NCBI RefSeq assembly: GCF_000963005.1 | Contig: NZ_JZHZ01000007.1 | Location: 3,070,056 to 3,134,055, forward strand | Source of the DNA: Xanthomonas sp. GPE 39 | GTDB taxonomy: Bacteria; Pseudomonadota; Gammaproteobacteria; Xanthomonadales; Xanthomonadaceae | Direction: 5' to 3' | Length of the DNA: 64,000 bases | Shown: piece after piece, positions 58,914 through 64,000 of the stretch | Numbering within the stretch: position 1 is the first letter of the stretch | Layout of the letters: each line of letters begins with the position of its first letter | Translations under genes and position numbers: made by a program | The notes under the pieces: generated by a model | Seen by the model: the letters and a program-made list of their open reading frames with translations, nothing else | Told to the model about the DNA's origin: nothing | Database searches by the model: none

Positions 58914-60299
58914 ATGACCACGTCACTGCCTGCCACCTTGACCGATACGCTCGCCGCCCTGCTCGGTGACGAAGGCTGGCGCACCGACGCCACCAGTCGC
59001 CGCAACTACGGCGAGGACGATTCGCGGCGCTGGGCGCTGGCCGACGCGGTCGCGCTGCCGCAGACCCGCGCACAGGTTCAGGCGATCGTGCGCGCCTGTC
59101 GCGCCCATCGCGTGCCGCTGGTGGCACGCGGGGCCGGCACCGGCACCGCTGGCGCGGCGGTGCCGTTCGCCGGCGGCGTAGTGCTGTCGTTCGCGCGCAT
59201 GAACCACATCGTGCAGTTGCGTCCGCAGGACCGCTGCGCAGTGGTCGAACCCGGCGTGCTCAACGGCGACCTGCAACAAGCGCTCGCACCGCACGGCCTG
59301 TTCTGGCCACCGGACCCTTCCAGTGCGGAGATCTGCAGCGTCGGTGGCAATCTCTCGACCAACGCCGGCGGACCACGCGCGGTGAAATACGGCGCCACCC
59401 GCGACAACGTGCTCGGCCTGGTCGCCGTCACCGGCAGCGGCGAATTGATCCGCTGCGGCGGCGCATACACAAAGGATGCCACCGGCTACGACCTGACCCA
59501 CTTACTGGTTGGCAGCGAAGGCACGCTGGCGCTGATCGTGGAAGCGACCCTGAAACTCTCGCCACGGCCATTGGCGCAGGCCGGCCTGCGCGTCCTATAC
59601 CGCGACGCCACCAGCGCGGCGGCGGGCGTGTCGCGGCTGATGGCGCAGCCGAGCACACCGACGATGCTGGAATTCATGGACCGCAGCGCCATCGCCCTAT
59701 TACGTCAGAACGGCAGCGACGTGCCCGAGGCCGGCGCGATGTTGCTGATCGAGGCCGACGGCGACCACGACACCCTGCCCTACGCATTGCAGGCGCTGGC
59801 CGCTGCCGCCGAGGGCGATGGCATGATGGCACTGGATGTGGCCGCCGACGGCAGCGCACGCGACCGGCTGTGGGCGGCGCGACGCGCCCTCTCCCCAGCA
59901 CTGCGCACAATCCGTGCGGGCAAGATCAACGAAGACGTGGTGGTGCCGGTATCGCGCATTCCCGATCTGGTCGCCGGCGTGGAGGCGTTGGCAGCGGAAT
60001 TCGCACTGCCGATCGTCGCCTTCGGCCATGCCGGCAACGGCAACTTGCACGTCAACATCATGTACGCACCCGACGACACCGACGAAAGCGCCCGCGCGCA
60101 GGCCGCGCTGCCACGCCTGTTTGGGCTGGTGCTGGCTCTGGAAGGTACGCTCTCAGGCGAGCACGGCATCGGCGTTGCTAAGCGCGACTACATGACCCAG
60201 GCTTTCGACACGGCGACCCTGGATGCGATGCGTGCGATCAAGCGCGCCCTGGACCCCGACGGCATTCTCAACCCAGGGAAGGTGTTGCCGGATCGCTGA
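58914..60299 (+). CDS. FAD-dependent 2-hydroxyacid oxidoreductase (GlcD/D-lactate dehydrogenase-like)
   Basis: A 461-residue flavoenzyme. The FAD_binding_4 domain holds VPLVARGAGTGTAGAAVPFA, SVGGNLSTNAGGPRAVKYGA and LLVGSEGTLALIVEATLKL; the C-terminal oxidase domain holds IVAFGHAGNGNLHVNIMYAP and SGEHGIGVAKRDYM, which bind the metal and substrate. This is the glycolate/D-lactate/D-2-hydroxyglutarate dehydrogenase family; the exact substrate cannot be read from sequence. No glcE/glcF partners are next to it, favouring a single-subunit D-lactate or 2-hydroxyglutarate enzyme. Start at 58914 (MTTSLPATL). Confidence 0.9.
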   Translation: MTTSLPATLTDTLAALLGDEGWRTDATSRRNYGEDDSRRWALADAVALPQTRAQVQAIVRACRAHRVPLVARGAGTGTAGAAVPFAGGVVLSFARMNHIVQLRPQDRCAVVEPGVLNGDLQQALAPHGLFWPPDPSSAEICSVGGNLSTNAGGPRAVKYGATRDNVLGLVAVTGSGELIRCGGAYTKDATGYDLTHLLVGSEGTLALIVEATLKLSPRPLAQAGLRVLYRDATSAAAGVSRLMAQPSTPTMLEFMDRSAIALLRQNGSDVPEAGAMLLIEADGDHDTLPYALQALAAAAEGDGMMALDVAADGSARDRLWAARRALSPALRTIRAGKINEDVVVPVSRIPDLVAGVEALAAEFALPIVAFGHAGNGNLHVNIMYAPDDTDESARAQAALPRLFGLVLALEGTLSGEHGIGVAKRDYMTQAFDTATLDAMRAIKRALDPDGILNPGKVLPDR

Positions 60300-60305
60300 T
60301 GCGAT

Positions 60306-60325
60306 GCAATGCAATGCAATGCAAT
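60306..60325 (+). repeat. Pentanucleotide tandem repeat (GCAAT)4
   Basis: Four exact copies of GCAAT directly after the stop of the FAD oxidoreductase gene. The rest of the 280-base gap to kdpE shows no gene. The number of copies could vary between strains. Confidence 0.9.
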
Positions 60326-60577
60326 GTTTGAGCGGTGTGCGAGGCAGCGATAAATATCTGTGCGCAGTACAGCTTACTTCCACACCACCTGGCGACTAAG
60401 AGTGGATAACAAAGCCTCGCGCATCGCTATCGATTGGGCGCGGACAGCGCGCAGGAGCCGCCGTGCGCGTGGGTTAGTGCGAATTCCAAACACTGGCAGC
60501 ACCCGTGTGGCGGCGACGCAGTTGTGTTGTCGGCCACTCTAAAACGCTGCTGCGGATGTATCCGGGCAAAGGCAACG

Positions 60578-61303
60578 CTATGCGCTGCACGACATCCCGA
60601 TGAAACGCAGTCCCACGCCGGGCTCGGTGGCGATGTAGCGTGGTGCCACCGCACTGTCGCCGAGTTTCTGCCGCAACTTGCCGACCAGAATGCGCAGGTA
60701 ATGGGTGTCGTCCTGGTGCGTGGGGCCCCACAATTCGCGTAATAACTGTGGCTGCGTCACCACCCGACCGCTGTGGCGCAGCAGCAGCGCCAATAGCGCG
60801 TACTCCTTGCGGCTGAGCGGCAGCGGTTCGCCCTCCAGGCGGACCTCGCGCAGCCCCAGATGGATGTGCAGATGGCCGTCGTCGAACACCGGCTCGGCCT
60901 CGCCCGCCGTCGGCTGCATCCGCAACAACACGCGGATGCGCGCCATCAATTCCTGTACGCCAAACGGCTTAGTCACATAGTCGTTGGCACCGGCATCCAG
61001 CGCCTGCACTTTTTCCGTCTCCCCGGCACGCACCGTCAGCATGATCACCGGTACCGACGACCATTGCCGCAGTTCGCGCAGCACGCTGTGTCCGTCCTGA
61101 TCGGGCAGGCCAACATCCAGCACCACCAATTCGGCACCATGCGCGGCCAGTTGCGCCAAGCCTTCGGCACCGGTGGCCGCCTGCTGCACGCGGTAGCCCT
61201 GCGCGCGCAGGCTGATGTCAAGGAAGCGACGAATCTGCGGCTCGTCGTCAATCACCAGAATACGCGGCGGCGGAATCGGATCGGCGTGGGACTCAGTCGG
61301 CAT
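60578..61303 (-). CDS. kdpE: Potassium-responsive response regulator KdpE
   Basis: A 241-residue OmpR-type regulator. The receiver domain has ILVIDDEPQIRRFLDISLRA, the phosphoacceptor Asp63 in VVLDVGLPDQDGHSV, and NDYVTKPFGVQELMARIRVL; the winged helix spans KEYALLALLLRHSGRVVTQP and LRILVGKLRQKLGDS. KdpE switches on the kdpFABC K+ pump under potassium limitation. The start at 61303 (MPTESHADP) lies 11 bases inside the end of kdpD, so the two are co-translated. The pump genes themselves are not in the window and probably lie beyond its right end. Confidence 0.96.
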   Translation of the reverse strand: MPTESHADPIPPPRILVIDDEPQIRRFLDISLRAQGYRVQQAATGAEGLAQLAAHGAELVVLDVGLPDQDGHSVLRELRQWSSVPVIMLTVRAGETEKVQALDAGANDYVTKPFGVQELMARIRVLLRMQPTAGEAEPVFDDGHLHIHLGLREVRLEGEPLPLSRKEYALLALLLRHSGRVVTQPQLLRELWGPTHQDDTHYLRILVGKLRQKLGDSAVAPRYIATEPGVGLRFIGMSCSA

Positions 61304-63971
61304 CTGGGCGGCGCGGAGGGGCAACGGGTTCGATCAATGGAAGGGTAATGCGAATCGTGGTGCCGCGACCATCCGGACCGGGCAACGCTTCGACGCTGCC
61401 GCCGTGGGCACCGATCATGCCCTGGCAGATGGTCAGCCCCAGGCCGGTGCCGTGGCGACCACGGTCGCCGCGTTCGACACTGTAGAACATATCGAAAATA
61501 CGCGCGCGTTCGTCCTCGGGGATGCCCGGGCCACGGTCGGCGATGTCGATCCGCAAGCGTCCTTCCACCATCATCGCCGCGACTCGGATCGCCGTCTCCG
61601 GGGGCGAGAACTTGGCCGCGTTCTCCAGCACGTTGAAGACCGCCTGTTCGACCAATGCCGGATGCACCCAGAGCGTGGGCAGGTCCGCCGCCAGGACGAT
61701 GTCCAACAGCACCTGTGGCTGGTAGCGCTGCAGACGCCGCGCCGCCGAGCCGATCAGTTCGTCCACGCCGATCCAGTCGCGGTTCAAGGTCAGCCCGTTG
61801 TGGCCGAGCCGGGTCATGTCCAGCAGATTCTGGATGTAGCGATCCAGTCGCTCGCCTTCCATCTGGATGGTGTCCAGCAGGCTGCGGCGGTCTTCGGCGC
61901 TCATCGCCTGACCATAGCTGGACAGGCTGCTGGCCGCGCCGATCATGGCGGCCAGCGGCGAGCGTAGATCGTGCGACACCGACGACAGCAACGCCGAACG
62001 CAGGTGCTCGGTCTCGCCGCTGACGCGCGCGCTTTCCAAGTCGGCGACCAAGCGCGTGCGCAGCGCCGCCTGGCCGATGTCCTCGACCATCGCCTCGGCC
62101 AGACGTTGTTGTTCCAGGCCAGGACGGTGCACTCCGGCGGCAAAGCGCAGGCCGACCACACCGATCGCGCCACGCTCGTGGCGCACCGGCAAAAACCACC
62201 AACTGGCACCGGCCAGGGTATCGGTGAAGCGTCCAGTGGCCTGACCGTGGCGCTGCGCCCAGTCGGCGGCACTGCGATCCACCGCCGCCATCGACGGCGC
62301 ATAGTCATCGGCGCCGGCATGCGCGGCTTCCAGCGGCTGCAATCGCACCCAGGCCTCCGCATCGAGCGTGGTGGCCAACGCGCGACGTCCCGCATCCAGC
62401 ACCTGGCCGAGGTCGGCGGCACTGGTCAATTCGCGGCCAAGCCGCTGCAATGCGGTGGTCTGCGCATTGGCCGCGCGCAAGGCCAGCACCTGGCTGCGCA
62501 GGCGCGAGGCCAGCCGTCCAGCGACGAGCGCGGCGACCAGGAACAACAACACCGTGACCACGCCCTGACGCGTGCCGATTTGGAAGGTGAAGCGCGGCTC
62601 GATGAAGAAAAAGTTGTAACCGAAAAAACTCAACAGTGCCGCCAGCACCGCCGCCGCCATACGCGTCTTCGCCGCGACCATCACCACCGCGACGATGAAC
62701 ACCATCGACAGATCATCGATACCGACCCAGCGCTCGGCAATCCATGCCACCACCACCGCCAGTGCGGAAGCCACGGTGGCGAACGCAAGATCATCGCGCG
62801 ACAACCAATGGCCGGGGCTGCGCCAGCGCCGCCGCGAGCGCGCACGCGCCTCCGGCGAGCTGATGATCACCAGTTCGTAGTGCGCGCCGCGCTGCAGCAG
62901 TTGCTGGGTCAGCGTCCGGTTGATCATCCGCGCCAGCGGTCGCTCGCGCGTGCGACCGAGCAACAAACTGGACACACCATTGCGCGCGGCGTGATCGAGC
63001 AAGGCATCGGCCACGCTGCTGCCGCGCAACAGCGCGGCATCGCCACCGAGCCGACGCGCCAACGCGAAGGCACGGTCGATTTCCAATTGCCAGGCTTCCT
63101 CAGGCTGCGCCTGGGTCTGCACAGTGACCACGGTCCACGGCGCGCCACGGCGCTCGGCCACACGCCGTGCTACCCGCACCAGATAATCGGACTGACCGCA
63201 TCCATCGATCGCCACCATCACCCGCCGCCGCAGCGCGACCCCGGGACGCCCCTGTGCGGCCTGCACATCGCGCAGATCGTTGTCGACGCGGTCGGCTGCC
63301 GTCTGCATCGCCAGTTCGCGCAGCGCCGCCAGATTCGAGGGCGAGAAAAACGCCTGCAAGGCCTGGCCCGCTTGTTCGGGCAGATATACCTTGCCTTGCT
63401 GCAAGCGCTCGATCAGTTCGCGCGGTGGCAGATCGACCAGCACGATATCGCGCAGACGGTCGAACATCGCATCGGGCACGGTCTCGCTGACACGCACGCC
63501 GGTGATGCGATGGACCACATCGTTGAGGCTTTCCAGGTGTTGAATGTTGACCGTGCTGTAAACGTCGATGCCGGCATCGAGCAGTTCTTCCACGTCCTGC
63601 CAGCGGCGCTCGTGGCGACTCCCCGGCGCATTGCGATGGGCCAATTCGTCGACCAGCACCAACGGTGGACGCAGCGCCAACAGCGCATCCAGATCCATCT
63701 CATCCAAGGTCCGGCCGCGATACTCCACCCGCCGCCGCGGCTGCACGGTGAGCCCTTCCAGCAGCGCCGCGGTTTCGACGCGGCCATGGGTCTCGACCAC
63801 GCCGATCACCAGCGCGCTCCCCTGCTGTTGCAACTGCCGGGCACGCGACAACATCGCATAGGTCTTGCCGACGCCGGGCGCTGCGCCGAGGAATACCGTC
63901 AAGCGCCCACCGCGTTCGCGCTGGAGTTCGCCGATCAAAGCATCGGCCTGTTGGGTGCGGAGGTCGGACAT
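61293..63971 (-). CDS. kdpD: Potassium sensor histidine kinase KdpD
   Basis: An 892-residue sensor. The N-terminal KdpD domain has a Walker A, LGAAPGVGKTYAM (residues 28-40), and DELAHRNAPGSRHERRW; a universal-stress-protein domain follows (VMVAIDGCGQSDYLVRVARR, GVSSLLLGRTRERPLARMI). Four membrane segments (DUF4118, about residues 395-500) lead to a GAF domain and the kinase core: SSVSHDLRSPLAAMIGAASS with the phosphorylated His, NVLENAAKFSP, IADRGPGIPEDE and GRHGTGLGLTICQGM. The organisation is that of E. coli KdpD. It ends overlapping kdpE; 29 bases lie between its start and the window edge. Confidence 0.97.
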   Translation of the reverse strand: MSDLRTQQADALIGELQRERGGRLTVFLGAAPGVGKTYAMLSRARQLQQQGSALVIGVVETHGRVETAALLEGLTVQPRRRVEYRGRTLDEMDLDALLALRPPLVLVDELAHRNAPGSRHERRWQDVEELLDAGIDVYSTVNIQHLESLNDVVHRITGVRVSETVPDAMFDRLRDIVLVDLPPRELIERLQQGKVYLPEQAGQALQAFFSPSNLAALRELAMQTAADRVDNDLRDVQAAQGRPGVALRRRVMVAIDGCGQSDYLVRVARRVAERRGAPWTVVTVQTQAQPEEAWQLEIDRAFALARRLGGDAALLRGSSVADALLDHAARNGVSSLLLGRTRERPLARMINRTLTQQLLQRGAHYELVIISSPEARARSRRRWRSPGHWLSRDDLAFATVASALAVVVAWIAERWVGIDDLSMVFIVAVVMVAAKTRMAAAVLAALLSFFGYNFFFIEPRFTFQIGTRQGVVTVLLFLVAALVAGRLASRLRSQVLALRAANAQTTALQRLGRELTSAADLGQVLDAGRRALATTLDAEAWVRLQPLEAAHAGADDYAPSMAAVDRSAADWAQRHGQATGRFTDTLAGASWWFLPVRHERGAIGVVGLRFAAGVHRPGLEQQRLAEAMVEDIGQAALRTRLVADLESARVSGETEHLRSALLSSVSHDLRSPLAAMIGAASSLSSYGQAMSAEDRRSLLDTIQMEGERLDRYIQNLLDMTRLGHNGLTLNRDWIGVDELIGSAARRLQRYQPQVLLDIVLAADLPTLWVHPALVEQAVFNVLENAAKFSPPETAIRVAAMMVEGRLRIDIADRGPGIPEDERARIFDMFYSVERGDRGRHGTGLGLTICQGMIGAHGGSVEALPGPDGRGTTIRITLPLIEPVAPPRRPDAD

Positions 63972-64000
63972 GAAAAGTCTGGGAATCGAACGTGGCGACA

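Noticed and set aside
58750-58917. A 55-codon frame between yraN and the FAD oxidoreductase, with ATG and TGA overlaps on both sides
   Set aside because: The overlaps are neat, but the product (ending in Pro/Arg/Ser-rich sequence) is not recognisable and the frame is short; chance in GC-rich DNA is the simpler reading.

Overview
The window reads as a chromosomal segment of Xanthomonas or a very close relative. This rests on high GC, on protein sequences typical of that genus (PEP carboxylase, SAH hydrolase, a TonB-dependent receptor of the Xanthomonas/Caulobacter type, FtsZ ending in a [14 protein letters not shown]-like tail), on an SAH riboswitch ahead of ahcY, and on a division/cell-wall cluster without murD. 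The species cannot be fixed from sequence alone; an early-branching, IS-rich plant-associated Xanthomonas would fit.

Layout. 1-5360: tail of an ABC permease, a decayed heme/iron locus with an intact Fur-boxed hemP, an aldo/keto reductase, and nupC plus a ribokinase. 6099-8462: a lipoprotein glycoside hydrolase resembling family GH98 with a C-terminal carbohydrate-binding module. 8547-12007: dusB, an LpxH-like phosphoesterase and metK. 12145-16506: a histidine acid phosphatase (phytase-like) behind a TonB-dependent receptor. 16848-21386: ppc, then ahcY under an SAH riboswitch. 21575-28640: an accessory, partly AT-rich stretch with a methyltransferase, two unrelated sulfotransferases, a TorF-like outer-membrane protein coupled to a small unknown gene, a decayed IS transposase, a small secreted protein and dispersed repeats. 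28633-31301: DUF3228, an M14 peptidase-like protein and metF. 31628-37602: a MutT-ThiE-like fusion, a VOC protein, secA, an M23 peptidase and a DciA-like DUF721 protein. 37752-55110 (minus strand): lpxC, ftsZ, ftsA, ftsQ, ddlB, murC, murG, ftsW, mraY, murF, murE, ftsI, ftsL, rsmH, mraZ. 55746-58757: RNase P RNA, rsmI, and a divergent lpoA-yraN pair. 58914-63971: a GlcD-like FAD oxidoreductase and kdpE/kdpD.

How it works together. The mraZ-to-ftsA block is one chain of start/stop overlaps, so lipid II synthesis and divisome assembly are probably transcribed and translated as a unit from a promoter before mraZ. A terminator after ftsZ closes it, and lpxC follows as a separate unit. metK, ahcY and metF form three parts of the activated-methyl cycle within 20 kb. 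ahcY is controlled by an SAH riboswitch, while metF and metK share a similar palindromic operator candidate, so two kinds of control act on one pathway.

The points most worth a second look are the palindrome shared by metF and metK, the Pro-Gly-rich dispersed repeat that has extended or interrupted MurF, MurG and FtsQ, the clean absence of murD, the GH98-like lipoprotein, and the sulfotransferase/methyltransferase island between ahcY and metF.
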